Source of the DNA: Clostridia bacterium
Lineage (GTDB): Bacteria; Bacillota; Clostridia; Christensenellales; Pumilibacteraceae
Assembly (NCBI GenBank): GCA_022791915.1
Contig: JAAWAB010000004.1
Coordinates: 1-64,000, forward strand
DNA: 64,000 nucleotides
Reading direction: 5' to 3'
Made by a program: the position numbers and the translations under genes. Positions 36,449 to 46,246 of the stretch are shown piece after piece. Position 1 is the stretch's first letter. Every line of letters starts with the position of its first letter. The notes beneath the pieces are model-generated. The model ran no database searches, had not been told where the DNA came from, and saw only the letters and a program-made list of their open reading frames with translations.

Positions 36449-37660
36449 TTACGCTTTTTTGTTGCGTTTGAGCATTTTTGCCCGCACTTTCAGCGGCAAT
36501 CCGAACAGATTGATAAAGCCCGCCGAATCTTTTTGGTCGTATACTTCGTCCGCGCCGAAAGTGGCAATGTCCTCGTCGTACAGTGAGTAAGGGGATTTTA
36601 CGCCCGCGCCGATAATGTTTCCTTTGTACAGTTTTACGCGCGCCGTGCCCGTCACGGTTTCCTGCGTCGAGCTTACAAACGCGCTCAACGCCTCGCGGAG
36701 CGGGGTAAACCAGTTGCCGTCGTAAACCAGTTCGGCAAAACGGAGCGCCACCTGTTCTTTGTAATGGAAAGTAGCGCGGTCAAGCGTCAACTCTTCCAGA
36801 TTGTGGTGCGCCGCATACAAAATAGAACCTGCGGGGTTTTCGTACACGCCGCGCGATTTCATGCCCACCAAACGGTTTTCCACCATGTCGCATACGCCCA
36901 CGCCGTGCTTTGCGCCCAGTTCGTTGAGCGTTTCGAGCAACTTGACGGGAGAGAGCTTTTTGCCGTTCACGGCAACGGGCACGCCTTTCACGAATTCGAT
37001 TTCCGCATATTCGGCTTGGTCGGGCGTTTGCGAAAGCGGCTTGCTTATCAACAGCATTTCGTCAAGCGGCTCGTTCCAGGGGTCTTCCAAGTCGCACCCT
37101 TCGTGCGAAAGGTGCCAGATGTTGCGATCCATGGAATAGGGGTGCTTTTTGGAAATAGGCACGTCCAACCCGTGCTGTTCGGCATAGGCGATTTCTTCTT
37201 CGCGCGACTTGATGTCCCAAATTCTCCACGGCGCAATGATTTTCATGTCGGGGCTCAACGCCTTTATGGAAAGCTCGAAACGCACCTGGTCATTGCCTTT
37301 GCCCGTGCAACCGTGGCAAATGGCAGTCGCGCCTTCGCGTTCGGCAATTTCCACCAACCGCTTGGCAATCACGGGGCGCGCAAAACTCGTGCCCAGTAAA
37401 TACTTGCCTTCGTATACCGCACCCGCCTGAATGGTGGGAAACACGTAATCGCGCACGAATTCTTCGGTCAAATCTTCGATAAAGATTTTCGACGCGCCGC
37501 TGCGAATCGCCTTCTCGTTCAACGGCGCCAGTTCTTCGCCTTGTCCCACGTTTGCGGCAACGGCTATCACGTCGCAGTCGTAATTCTCTTTGAGCCAGGG
37601 AATAATTACCGTTGTGTCCAGTCCGCCCGAATAGGCGAGTACGATTTTGGTTTTTGCCAT
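36449..37660 (-). CDS. argG: argininosuccinate synthase
   Basis: A 403-residue ATP-dependent ligase joining citrulline and aspartate. The PP-motif [10 protein letters not shown] (about 9-18) and [15 protein letters not shown]-like text (here [15 protein letters not shown]) are clear, with RPVIAK and later YENPAG. It is minus strand, and argH follows after 103 nt, so an argGH operon is likely. Its ATG at 37658-37660 is preceded by AAGGAG on the minus strand. Upstream is a divergent region shared with ruvC. No ARG box could be assigned with certainty. Confidence 0.97.
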   Translation of the reverse strand: MAKTKIVLAYSGGLDTTVIIPWLKENYDCDVIAVAANVGQGEELAPLNEKAIRSGASKIFIEDLTEEFVRDYVFPTIQAGAVYEGKYLLGTSFARPVIAKRLVEIAEREGATAICHGCTGKGNDQVRFELSIKALSPDMKIIAPWRIWDIKSREEEIAYAEQHGLDVPISKKHPYSMDRNIWHLSHEGCDLEDPWNEPLDEMLLISKPLSQTPDQAEYAEIEFVKGVPVAVNGKKLSPVKLLETLNELGAKHGVGVCDMVENRLVGMKSRGVYENPAGSILYAAHHNLEELTLDRATFHYKEQVALRFAELVYDGNWFTPLREALSAFVSSTQETVTGTARVKLYKGNIIGAGVKSPYSLYDEDIATFGADEVYDQKDSAGFINLFGLPLKVRAKMLKRNKKA

Positions 37661-37686
37661 TTTTAACTCCTTATTGTGCCAATCGC

Positions 37687-37715
37687 TTGACTTTGTAGTG
37701 AAATAATACTATATT
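37687..37715 (+). promoter_or_regulatory. promoter of ruvCAB, in the divergent argG-ruvC region
   Basis: TTGACT (37687-37692) and TATATT (37710-37715) are 17 nt apart on the plus strand. The AT-rich core (37701-37722) also offers TATAAT-like hexamers on the minus strand for argG, with TTGCAA (minus strand, about 37734-37729) as a possible -35. The two promoters overlap. Confidence 0.55.
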
Positions 37716-37762
37716 ATAATAAACCATTTTGCAAGAATAAGCAAGAAAATCGGAGAGAAAAT

Positions 37763-38254
37763 TTGATAATTTTGGGAATCGACCCGGGATACGCCACAAT
37801 CGGATACGGCGTCATACAAAAAGAAGGCGCCGACCTTTCGGCAATCGACTACGGAGTGATTCAAACCCCCAAAGACGAAAGTATCCCCGTGCGTCTTGCC
37901 ATGCTCGACGACGCGCTCACCGCGGTCATCCAAAAATTTCAACCCGACGCCGTATCGGTGGAAGAACTCTTTTTCAACACCAACATCACCACGGGTATCA
38001 AAGTGGCGCAGGCAAGGGGGGTTATCTTGCTGTGCGCCATCAAACATTGCGGCAAACTGTACGAATATACGCCGCTGCAAATCAAACAGGCGCTCACGGG
38101 CAACGGCAGGGCGGAAAAACAGCAGGTGCAATTCATGGTGAAATCGCTACTCCGCCTAAAAACCATTCCCAAACCCGACGACGCGGCAGACGCGCTTGCG
38201 GCGGCGGTATGTCACGCAAGTTTCGGCGAATACGCGCACAGATTACTCAATTAG
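37763..38254 (+). CDS. ruvC: Holliday junction resolvase RuvC
   Basis: A 163-residue resolvase that cuts Holliday junctions symmetrically. Catalytic acids are in ILGIDPGYATIGYG (D7), VEELFFNTN (Glu), and PDDAADALAAAVCHA near the C-terminus (two Asp). The TTG at 37763 is supported by CGGAGAG upstream and by alignment of MIILGIDPG. It is followed by ruvA after 8 nt. Confidence 0.95.
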   Translation: MIILGIDPGYATIGYGVIQKEGADLSAIDYGVIQTPKDESIPVRLAMLDDALTAVIQKFQPDAVSVEELFFNTNITTGIKVAQARGVILLCAIKHCGKLYEYTPLQIKQALTGNGRAEKQQVQFMVKSLLRLKTIPKPDDAADALAAAVCHASFGEYAHRLLN

Positions 38255-38262
38255 GAGAACGT

Positions 38263-38844
38263 ATGTATAACTATATCAAAGGCAGATTCATGTACGCCGA
38301 CGAAAACGTCGTGGTGGTGGAAGCAAACGGCGTGGGGTACGAGCTGTTCGTCGGTCCGCAAACGGCGTCCCGTCTGGGAAAAACAGGCGACGAATGCAAA
38401 GTATATTGCTATCTCAACGTAAAAGAAGACGAGATGAGCCTGTTCGGATTCGCCGACCTTGCCGAAAAAGAACTGTTCGTCAAACTCATCAACGTATCGG
38501 GAATCGGCTGCAAAATGGCGATTTCCATACTGGGTAGCGGTAGTCTGTCAGACATAATATCCGCGATTGCGTCGGCAGACGTGGCAAAATTGAGCAAAAT
38601 CAAAGGAATCGGCAAAAAAACGGCGGAAAGACTGGTTGTGGAACTGCGCGATAAACTGGCGGGCGGTGTTTCCGATTTCCCCATAGCGCCGTCTGCGGGA
38701 GCGGTTGCCGTAAACGGCGAAGCGGTAGAAGCGCTAATCGGCTTGGGGTACACGCGGCAAGAAGCGCAAGCGGCTGTCGCGCGGGTGGAAAAAGCGGGCA
38801 TGACGGCGGAAGAAATTGTTTTCTTTGCTTTGAAGGGGCAGTAA
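38263..38844 (+). CDS. ruvA: Holliday junction branch migration protein RuvA
   Basis: A 193-residue RuvA. Domain I starts MYNYIKGRFMYADEN. The two HhH motifs are VSGIGCKMAISILGS and IKGIGKKTAERLVVEL (about 73-88 and 108-123), binding the junction backbone. The C-terminal three-helix domain III (GEAVEALIGLGYTRQEA) contacts RuvB. AGGAG lies 7 nt before ATG 38263. Longer open frame upstream lies inside ruvC and is discarded. Confidence 0.95.
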   Translation: MYNYIKGRFMYADENVVVVEANGVGYELFVGPQTASRLGKTGDECKVYCYLNVKEDEMSLFGFADLAEKELFVKLINVSGIGCKMAISILGSGSLSDIISAIASADVAKLSKIKGIGKKTAERLVVELRDKLAGGVSDFPIAPSAGAVAVNGEAVEALIGLGYTRQEAQAAVARVEKAGMTAEEIVFFALKGQ

Positions 38845-38855
38845 AAGGGTAATAT

Positions 38856-39899
38856 ATGGACGACGAAAGATTTATCACAAGCACCAAAACGGCGGACGAC
38901 GGCGAGCTTGACGTAACGTTGCGCCCCAAAGTGCTTGCCGACTACGTGGGGCAAGAGAAAGTCAAAAGCAATCTCAATGTGTTCATACAGGCAAGCAAAA
39001 AACGGAACGAGGCGCTCGACCATGTGTTGTTATACGGTCCTCCGGGGCTGGGAAAGACTACTTTGTCACACATAATAGCGGCGGAATTGGGCGTTCAGAT
39101 CCGTATCACAAGCGGACCGTCCATCGAACGGGCGGGCGACCTTGCGGCAATTCTCACCAACCTGAACGAAAACGACGTCCTGTTCGTAGACGAAATCCAC
39201 CGTCTGAACCGTTCGGTAGAAGAGATTCTGTATCCCGCCATGGAAGATTACGCGCTCGATATCGTCATCGGCAAAGGTCCGTCGGCACGGAGCATGCGAC
39301 TCAATCTGCCGCATTTCACGCTTATCGGCGCCACCACGCGGGCGGGTATGCTCACGGGACCGCTACGCGACCGTTTCGGTGTTATCTGCCGTTTGGAAAT
39401 GTACGAACCCGACGAACTCGCCACCATCGTGCGACGTAGTGCGGGTATCTTAAAAGTAAAACTTTCGCCCGATTCGGCAACCGAAATCGCAAGGCGTTCG
39501 CGCGGCACGCCGCGTATCGCCAACCGCCTGTTAAAGCGGGTGCGCGATTTTGCCGAAGTGGAACAAAACGGCAACGTAGATATCGCACTGTGCCGCCGCG
39601 CGCTCGACTTAATGGAAGTAGACGATTTGGGGCTCGATTTCAACGACCGCAAATATCTGCGCGCTGTCATCGAAAAATTTGCGGGCGGACCCGTGGGGCT
39701 GGATACCATCGCGTCGTCCGTCAACGAAGAAGCGGTCACAATCGAGGACGTAGTGGAACCGTATCTGTTGCAACTCGGATTCATCGCGCGCACGCCGCGC
39801 GGAAGGGTGTGTCTGCCCGCCGCCTATAAACATCTCGGAATCAAACAAACGGGCGAGCGTCCCGTACAAATCGATTTCATGTCCGATTCGGTGGAGTGA
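38856..39899 (+). CDS. ruvB: Holliday junction branch migration ATPase RuvB
   Basis: A 347-residue AAA+ motor. The start has [19 protein letters not shown]. Walker A is [10 protein letters not shown] (about 56-65), Walker [10 protein letters not shown], sensor 1/arginine-finger segment [18 protein letters not shown] (about 149-166), then a winged-helix DNA-binding domain ending near [14 protein letters not shown]. It drives branch migration with RuvA. It lies 11 nt after ruvA, and queA begins 1 nt after its stop. Confidence 0.97.
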   Translation: MDDERFITSTKTADDGELDVTLRPKVLADYVGQEKVKSNLNVFIQASKKRNEALDHVLLYGPPGLGKTTLSHIIAAELGVQIRITSGPSIERAGDLAAILTNLNENDVLFVDEIHRLNRSVEEILYPAMEDYALDIVIGKGPSARSMRLNLPHFTLIGATTRAGMLTGPLRDRFGVICRLEMYEPDELATIVRRSAGILKVKLSPDSATEIARRSRGTPRIANRLLKRVRDFAEVEQNGNVDIALCRRALDLMEVDDLGLDFNDRKYLRAVIEKFAGGPVGLDTIASSVNEEAVTIEDVVEPYLLQLGFIARTPRGRVCLPAAYKHLGIKQTGERPVQIDFMSDSVE

Positions 39900-39900
39900 T

Positions 39901-40923
39901 ATGAAAACAAGCGACTTTTTCTATCATCTGCCCGAAGAACTGATTGCGCAAACGCCCGTATCTCCGCGGGACGGCGCGCGAATGTTGGTGTATAACCGCG
40001 CCGCCGATACCACGGAGCATAAGATTTTTTCCGATTTGCCGCGCTATCTGAAAAAGGGCGACGTACTGGTGCGCAACAACACCCGCGTTTTGCCCGCGCG
40101 CATTTTCGGCGTAAAACGGGAAACGGGCGCAAGAATCGAATTTTTGCTGCATAAACGGCTCGATTTGAACGAGTGGGAAGTTCTGGCGCGCCCCGCCAAA
40201 CGCTTAAAAGCGGGGAGTATCGTGGATTTTTCGCCCGCGCTGTCCGCCGAAGTTTGCGGCGTGTTCGCCGAAGGCATTGCCCGCGTCCGCTTTTCGTATA
40301 GCGGCGTGTTCGAGTCGGTGCTCGCTCAAATCGGCGAAATGCCGTTGCCACCGTATATTCGCGAAAAGTTGTCCGATAAAGAACGTTACCAAACGGTATA
40401 CGCGCAAAAAGAAGGTTCGAGCGCCGCGCCCACGGCGGGGTTGCATTTCACGCCCCGTCTTTTAAGTGAACTGAACGAAATGGGCGTAGAGATTGTAGAC
40501 GTACTGCTGCACGTGGGACTGGGCACGTTCCGCCCCGTAAAGGCGGACGAAATCGCAAACCACAAAATGCACGGCGAGTATTTCGAAATCTCGCCGCAGG
40601 CGTGCGAACGTATCAATCTGGCAAAATCGGAAGGCAGACGGGTGATTGCCGTGGGTACTACGTCTGTCAGAGTTCTCGAAAGCGCCGCCGTATCGCAAGG
40701 CAAAGTGGCGCCCACGTGCGGCGAAACGGATATTTTCATCTATCCGCCCTACGCGTTCAAAATAGTGGATTCTCTCATCACCAACTTTCATCTGCCCGAA
40801 TCCACGCTCTTAATGCTTGTATCGGCATTTTGCGGACGCGAAAAAGTGCTCGAACTGTACAAAACGGCGGTGGAAAATAGGTATCGGTTTTTCAGTTTCG
40901 GCGACGCCTGTTTCTTCCTATAA
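39901..40923 (+). CDS. queA: S-adenosylmethionine:tRNA ribosyltransferase-isomerase QueA
   Basis: A 340-residue enzyme adding the cyclopentene-diol precursor to preQ1-modified tRNA in queuosine synthesis. The start MKTSDFFYHLPEELIAQTP, the DGARMLVYNR segment, NNTRVLPARIFG, SAAPTAGLHFT and HVGLGTFRPV are all family motifs. It follows ruvB by 1 nt and is followed by tgt, the standard ruvAB-queA-tgt order. The pathway's preQ1 genes are not in the window. Confidence 0.97.
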   Translation: MKTSDFFYHLPEELIAQTPVSPRDGARMLVYNRAADTTEHKIFSDLPRYLKKGDVLVRNNTRVLPARIFGVKRETGARIEFLLHKRLDLNEWEVLARPAKRLKAGSIVDFSPALSAEVCGVFAEGIARVRFSYSGVFESVLAQIGEMPLPPYIREKLSDKERYQTVYAQKEGSSAAPTAGLHFTPRLLSELNEMGVEIVDVLLHVGLGTFRPVKADEIANHKMHGEYFEISPQACERINLAKSEGRRVIAVGTTSVRVLESAAVSQGKVAPTCGETDIFIYPPYAFKIVDSLITNFHLPESTLLMLVSAFCGREKVLELYKTAVENRYRFFSFGDACFFL

Positions 40924-40935
40924 GCGTCGCAATAG

Positions 40936-42102
<1,167 letters not shown>

Positions 42103-42253
42103 TTGCAAACAAGATTTTTTGCGGCGAAAGCGTTTGCGTTTTCCCATTCGCTTTTTGTACTTTTTACTACCGTCACAAAGTTTCTTTCCGTTTCCTAAAA
42201 GTACGATTTGCATGTATTTTTTCGTGTGCTCGTTCTTTTGGTTTTTCGGGGTG

Positions 42254-42350
42254 GGTATTCCTATTAGGCATGGCTATACGTGTAGCCATGCCTCCGAGTG
42301 TGGTATTCCTAAAACGCATAGCAACGGGGGGGGGTATGCTTAATAGGAAT
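42254..42350 (+). other. structured intergenic element with three stems and competing pairings
   Basis: In the 433-nt gap between tgt and rplS, ATTCCTATTA (42257-42266) pairs perfectly with TAATAGGAAT (42341-42350). Inside it a 10-bp hairpin pairs GGCATGGCTA (42267-42276) with TAGCCATGCC (42283-42292), and GCATA (42316-42320) pairs with TATGC (42335-42339) across a G9 run (42326-42334). GGTATTCCTA occurs twice (42254-42263, 42302-42311), so the 3' arm could pair with either copy. It could be an orphan RNA, a cis element, or a small repeat (MITE-like). The rest of 42103-42253 and 42351-42416 is AT-rich with no gene seen. Confidence 0.6.
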
Positions 42351-42416
42351 ATCATTTTGAGCATATTTTACCATTTTCGCTCATAAAAAAAAGTTGCAAA
42401 ACCCACACAAAATCGC

Positions 42417-42445
42417 TTGCCTATTTATTGTATTTTTAGTATACT
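42417..42445 (+). promoter_or_regulatory. promoter of rplS
   Basis: TTGCCT (42417-42422) and TATACT (42440-42445) are 17 nt apart. This leaves a leader of about 85 nt that includes a weak TTCTA...TAGAA stem near 42474-42496. An L19-type autogenous leader is possible but not demonstrable by eye. Confidence 0.65.
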
Positions 42446-42535
42446 ATTGCAGTATGGCTCATACGGTCCGCTGTTCTATATTAAAATTCGGTAGAATACG
42501 AACGTGTGCATAAACCAAGTAGGAGGGTATCAGTC

Positions 42536-42883
42536 ATGGCTAACAGCATTATCGAATCGATTGAAAAAGAGTATCTCAAAGCGGAAGTGCCCGCGTTCAA
42601 CGTGGGCGACGTGGTAAAAGTGGGCGTTAAGGTTGTAGAAGGCAACAGAGAAAGAACGCAGGCGTTCGAAGGCACGGTTATCGCCAAACGTAACGGCGGC
42701 GTGCGCGAAACGTTCACTGTTCGCAGAGTGTCGTTCGGCGTGGGTATCGAAAGAACGTTCCCGTTGCATTCGCCGCGTATCGAAAGCATCACCGTTATGC
42801 GTAAAGGCAAAGTCCGCAGAGCAAAACTCTATTATCTGCGTAAGTTGTCGGGTAAAGCCGCCAAAATCAAAGAAGTTAAATAA
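42536..42883 (+). CDS. rplS: 50S ribosomal protein L19
   Basis: A 115-residue L19. [53 protein letters not shown] and the C-terminal [20 protein letters not shown] are standard. AGGAGG lies before ATG 42536; ten upstream in-frame codons are non-conserved. In most Bacillota rplS follows trmD. Here it is a separate unit about 30 kb away with its own promoter and terminator. Confidence 0.97.
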   Translation: MANSIIESIEKEYLKAEVPAFNVGDVVKVGVKVVEGNRERTQAFEGTVIAKRNGGVRETFTVRRVSFGVGIERTFPLHSPRIESITVMRKGKVRRAKLYYLRKLSGKAAKIKEVK

Positions 42884-42932
42884 ACCGCAAACCTGCCGTT
42901 TGCATGCAAAATATGCGGGATTTGCAAGAAAA

Positions 42933-42966
42933 AGCGTCGTTCGTATCCGTTCGGCGCTCTTTTTTT
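42933..42966 (+). terminator. terminator of rplS
   Basis: AGCGTCG (42933-42939) pairs with CGGCGCT (42952-42958, one G-U), extended by further pairs after two mismatches, and is followed by CTTTTTTT (42959-42966). Confidence 0.7.
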
Positions 42967-42986
42967 ATCGTTTTGCCGAAAATAGC

Positions 42987-43015
42987 TTGATTATTTCGGC
43001 AAAGTATATTATCAT
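42987..43015 (+). promoter_or_regulatory. promoter of the membrane protein gene
   Basis: TTGATT (42987-42992) and TATCAT (43010-43015) are 17 nt apart, about 70 nt before the start at 43085. Confidence 0.55.
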
Positions 43016-43084
43016 AAAGAATAGGAAAAAACTGTTTTTGCGGCGAACGGCTTGTTCGGCGCGAAAAAAACGGAGTGGAAAAAT

Positions 43085-44638
43085 ATGCGTATGAACGGAG
43101 TTCTGATATCTGCGAGTGTGGCAAACGTGTTGTATCCGTTGTTGTTCTCGGTGTGCACGCTGGTTTGCGTGGCGCTTTTTGTGTGGCTTATGGTACGTTC
43201 CATCGGCAAAACGAACGGGGAAGAAGCCACTGCGGGCGGGCGGCAACTCAATTTTACCGCGCTCATGCTTGCGCTCTTGCTCATCGGATTGGTGTTGCGC
43301 CTGATTTTCGTGTTTCTCGTCAAAGGGTATCGCCCCGACGTAAACGTTGCCATATCGCTGTTCGACCGGCTCAAACGCGACGGATTTGCGAAAAATTACT
43401 ACGTAGACGCGGGCATGGATATGTTCCCGCTAACCTATTATATATACGCGCTTATGGGCTTGTTCTACAATCTGGGACTCACGCCCGTATCCACGCTCAC
43501 GCCGCTGCTCGTAAAATTGCCGCTGATTGCCGCCGACCTTATCACGGCGGTCGTGCTGTGGAAACTGGCGCGTAAATACATGAACGAAACGGTTGCTCTT
43601 GTCGTGTGCGGATTGGTGTGCGTTTTCCCCGTGTTCGTGTTCGCATCGTCGGTGTGGGCGACAACCTATTCCGTTCTCATGATGTTTTCGGTGCTCGCGC
43701 TGTACTTTTTGGTGCGGAAGAATCACGTGGCGCTCATCGGCGTATATTCCGCCGCGCTGTTATGCCATAAGCACGCGATTTATCTTTTCCCGCTCGTTGC
43801 CGTGTTCGTCATCTATCATTTCGTAAAGGCGATTCTCAAAATCCGCGCCGATAAACCGAGTTCGTTCGGCGACGTTCTGGCAAACCCCGAAATGCGCCCC
43901 GTGTTCACCGTTCCCGTGAGTATAGTGGGCTTTACCGTTCTGTCTTATCTCGTCGCGTTGCCGCTGCTTATCGGCTCGTTCGGCGCGGGATTCTTCACGT
44001 TTATCTATCATATTTACCTGCGCCCGCTCGTGTCGTTCTCGCTGTTCGGGCACAATTCGCTGGGCATTTTCAACTTGTTCATGCGCAACGGCAGGTCGCT
44101 CGATACGCGCTTTCCGTCGGTTGTGTTCGCGGTACTCTTTGCCGTCATCATTACGGGAATCGTGCTGTTGGTTTATTTGAGCAAGAAAAACAGAGCCAAT
44201 CTCGTGTACCTTGCGGCATACGTGGGGCTTACGCTCGCTACCTATTTCGTGGGATTCGACGAGTTCAGCCTGCTCGCCACGCTTGCCGTGCTGCTCATGT
44301 CGTTCCTGTTGGTGCGCGATAAACGAATCCTTTCGGTGTTCGGCGTGTTGAGCGTGATTGTGGCAATCAACGCGTCCACCGTTATGGCATACGCGGGATA
44401 TTACAATCTCTTGCCCGATTCGAGCTTTAACGGCGTAAACCTGTCGAATACCGTGCTCTCGGGCGGAATTTCGGCAGTCACGATTGTCTGTTCGGCGCTC
44501 GCCGTTCTGGCGCATTTATACGCCACCGTGGTGCTGTTGGATATCTCCATGAGCAACAAAAGAAAGTTATTGCCGTATGAATCGAACGCGGGATTCACCC
44601 GTGCGATGTCGCAATTCTTTCGCATAAAAACAAAATAA
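43085..44638 (+). CDS. polytopic membrane protein, GT-C glycosyltransferase-like
   Basis: A 517-residue protein with about 11-13 hydrophobic helices and a conserved-looking extracellular loop after helix 2, GYRPDVNVAISLFDRLKRDG, holding an Asp where GT-C enzymes place a catalytic acid. Later PLTYYIYALMGLFY and CHKHAIYLFPL resemble dolichyl/undecaprenyl-phosphate-sugar-dependent mannosyltransferase relatives (ALG6/PMT-like). Substrate and acceptor are unknown. ATG 43085 has CGGAGTGG upstream. A TTG at 43052 lacks an RBS. It is monocistronic with promoter and terminator and has no glycan genes beside it. The fold call is inference from topology. Confidence 0.7.
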   Translation: MRMNGVLISASVANVLYPLLFSVCTLVCVALFVWLMVRSIGKTNGEEATAGGRQLNFTALMLALLLIGLVLRLIFVFLVKGYRPDVNVAISLFDRLKRDGFAKNYYVDAGMDMFPLTYYIYALMGLFYNLGLTPVSTLTPLLVKLPLIAADLITAVVLWKLARKYMNETVALVVCGLVCVFPVFVFASSVWATTYSVLMMFSVLALYFLVRKNHVALIGVYSAALLCHKHAIYLFPLVAVFVIYHFVKAILKIRADKPSSFGDVLANPEMRPVFTVPVSIVGFTVLSYLVALPLLIGSFGAGFFTFIYHIYLRPLVSFSLFGHNSLGIFNLFMRNGRSLDTRFPSVVFAVLFAVIITGIVLLVYLSKKNRANLVYLAAYVGLTLATYFVGFDEFSLLATLAVLLMSFLLVRDKRILSVFGVLSVIVAINASTVMAYAGYYNLLPDSSFNGVNLSNTVLSGGISAVTIVCSALAVLAHLYATVVLLDISMSNKRKLLPYESNAGFTRAMSQFFRIKTK

Positions 44639-44650
44639 ACGTTTCTGTCG

Positions 44651-44677
44651 GGCGGTTTTTATAAACCGCCTTCGTTT
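44651..44677 (+). terminator. terminator after the membrane protein gene
   Basis: GGCGGTTT (44651-44658) pairs with AAACCGCC (44663-44670) over the loop TTAT, followed by TTCGTTT. The U-tract is short, so read-through into comM is possible. Confidence 0.6.
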
Positions 44678-44716
44678 ATGCGTGGGAATAAAGGAAGAAA
44701 AACGGGAGTAGAAGGA

Positions 44717-46243
44717 ATGCTTGCAAAAGTCAAAAGTTTCGGTCTGTCGGGATTGAACGGCTATGCGGTAGACGTGGAAGTAGACGTGTCGAACGGCTTG
44801 CCGGGTATCGAAATGGTAGGGCTTCCCGACGCCGCAATCAAAGAGAGTAAAGAACGGGTGCGCAGCGCCATCAAAAACAGCATGTTTCAGTATACATACG
44901 GCAAGGTCACCGTTAATCTGGCGCCTGCCGACGTGCGCAAAGAAGGTCCGCTGTACGATTTGCCCGTAGCGTTGGGGATTTTGGCGGCAACGGGGCAGAT
45001 AGACCCCCGCGCGCTTGCCGACACGGTGATTGTGGGCGAGCTGTCGTTAGACGGCGGCGTGCGCCCCGTGCGCGGCATTCTGCCCATTCTGTTGGCGGCG
45101 AAAAACGCGGGATTCCGCAAAATCATTATCCCGTGGGAAAACCGTAACGAAACGGTGTTCGTGCCCGATATAAACGTGTTCGCCTTTTCTTCTCTGGGTG
45201 ACGCGGCGGCACACCTTCGCGGCGAAAAAACGGCGAATCCCGTGGAAAAATCGGTTTGGCATACGGGGGATAGCGGCACCGTTTACGGCGAAGATTTGCG
45301 CTACGTAAAAGGACAGTACGCGGCGCGGCGCGCATTGGAAATAGCGGCGGCGGGCGGACACAACCTTTTAATGATAGGTCCTCCCGGCGGCGGCAAAACC
45401 ATGCTCGCGCGCTGTTTGCCTACCATATTGCCCGAAATGACGTTAGACGAAGCGCTGGAAACCACCAAAATTCATTCGGTGGCAGGCATACTCGGCGAAA
45501 AAGAAAGTTTGATTTTGCGCCGACCGTTCCGTACGCCGCACCATACGGCAAGCGGAATCGCACTCACGGGCGGCAGCGCATCTGCGCGCCCCGGCGAAAT
45601 CAGTCTGGCGCATAACGGCGTGTTGTTTTTAGACGAGCTGCCCGAGTATCCGCGCGCGGTGTTGGAGATTTTGCGCCAACCGCTCGAAGATAATCAAATC
45701 ACGGTGGCAAGGGCGCAACGCACGGTGTGCTATCCCGCAAACTTCATGTTGGTGGCGAGCATGAATCCCTGCCCGTGCGGCAACTACGGCTCGTCGCACG
45801 GGGAGTGCCGCTGTACGCCCGCCCAAATAGAAAAGTACCGTTCGCGTATATCGGGACCGCTGCTCGACCGTATCGATTTGCATATAGAAGTGGATAACGT
45901 AACGTACGACGACCTTACGGAGCATTCCGCGAGTGAAGACTCGGCAACGGTGAAAAAGCGCGTAGACGCCGCCAGAGCGGTTCAGGCGGCGCGTTTTGCG
46001 GGCACCGACGTGCATAGCAACGCGGCAATGCCGTCGGCTATGCTCCAATTGCATTGCGCTTTGAACGAGCAGGCGCACACCCTTTTGCGAGATGCTTTTA
46101 ACCGTTTGGGGCTTTCGGCGCGCGCCTATTCGCGTATCGTAAAAGTGGCGCGTACCATAGCCGACCTCGAAGGGGCGGAAAGCATTACGGCAGAACATGT
46201 CGCCGAGGCGGTGGGGTACAGAACGCTGGATAGGAAAGTCTGA
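44717..46243 (+). CDS. comM: YifB/ComM family Mg-chelatase-like AAA+ ATPase
   Basis: A 508-residue protein. An N-terminal Lon-protease-like fold (GLPGIEMVGLPDAAIKESKE) precedes the AAA+ domain with Walker A GPPGGGKTM (about 219-227), Walker B GVLFLDELPEYPRAVLEIL, QPLEDNQITVARA, and a zinc-like MNPCPCGNYG. ComM homologues act as branch-migration helicases aiding integration of transformed DNA. ATG 44717 has GAAGGA upstream. dprA follows by 3 nt, consistent with DNA-uptake processing, though no competence pilus genes are here. Confidence 0.93.
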   Translation: MLAKVKSFGLSGLNGYAVDVEVDVSNGLPGIEMVGLPDAAIKESKERVRSAIKNSMFQYTYGKVTVNLAPADVRKEGPLYDLPVALGILAATGQIDPRALADTVIVGELSLDGGVRPVRGILPILLAAKNAGFRKIIIPWENRNETVFVPDINVFAFSSLGDAAAHLRGEKTANPVEKSVWHTGDSGTVYGEDLRYVKGQYAARRALEIAAAGGHNLLMIGPPGGGKTMLARCLPTILPEMTLDEALETTKIHSVAGILGEKESLILRRPFRTPHHTASGIALTGGSASARPGEISLAHNGVLFLDELPEYPRAVLEILRQPLEDNQITVARAQRTVCYPANFMLVASMNPCPCGNYGSSHGECRCTPAQIEKYRSRISGPLLDRIDLHIEVDNVTYDDLTEHSASEDSATVKKRVDAARAVQAARFAGTDVHSNAAMPSAMLQLHCALNEQAHTLLRDAFNRLGLSARAYSRIVKVARTIADLEGAESITAEHVAEAVGYRTLDRKV

Positions 46244-46246
46244 CGT

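Noticed and set aside
42351-42400. Hairpin TGAGC...GCTCA as a terminator for tgt
   Set aside because: It is only 5 bp and is followed by A-rich, not T-rich, sequence on the plus strand.
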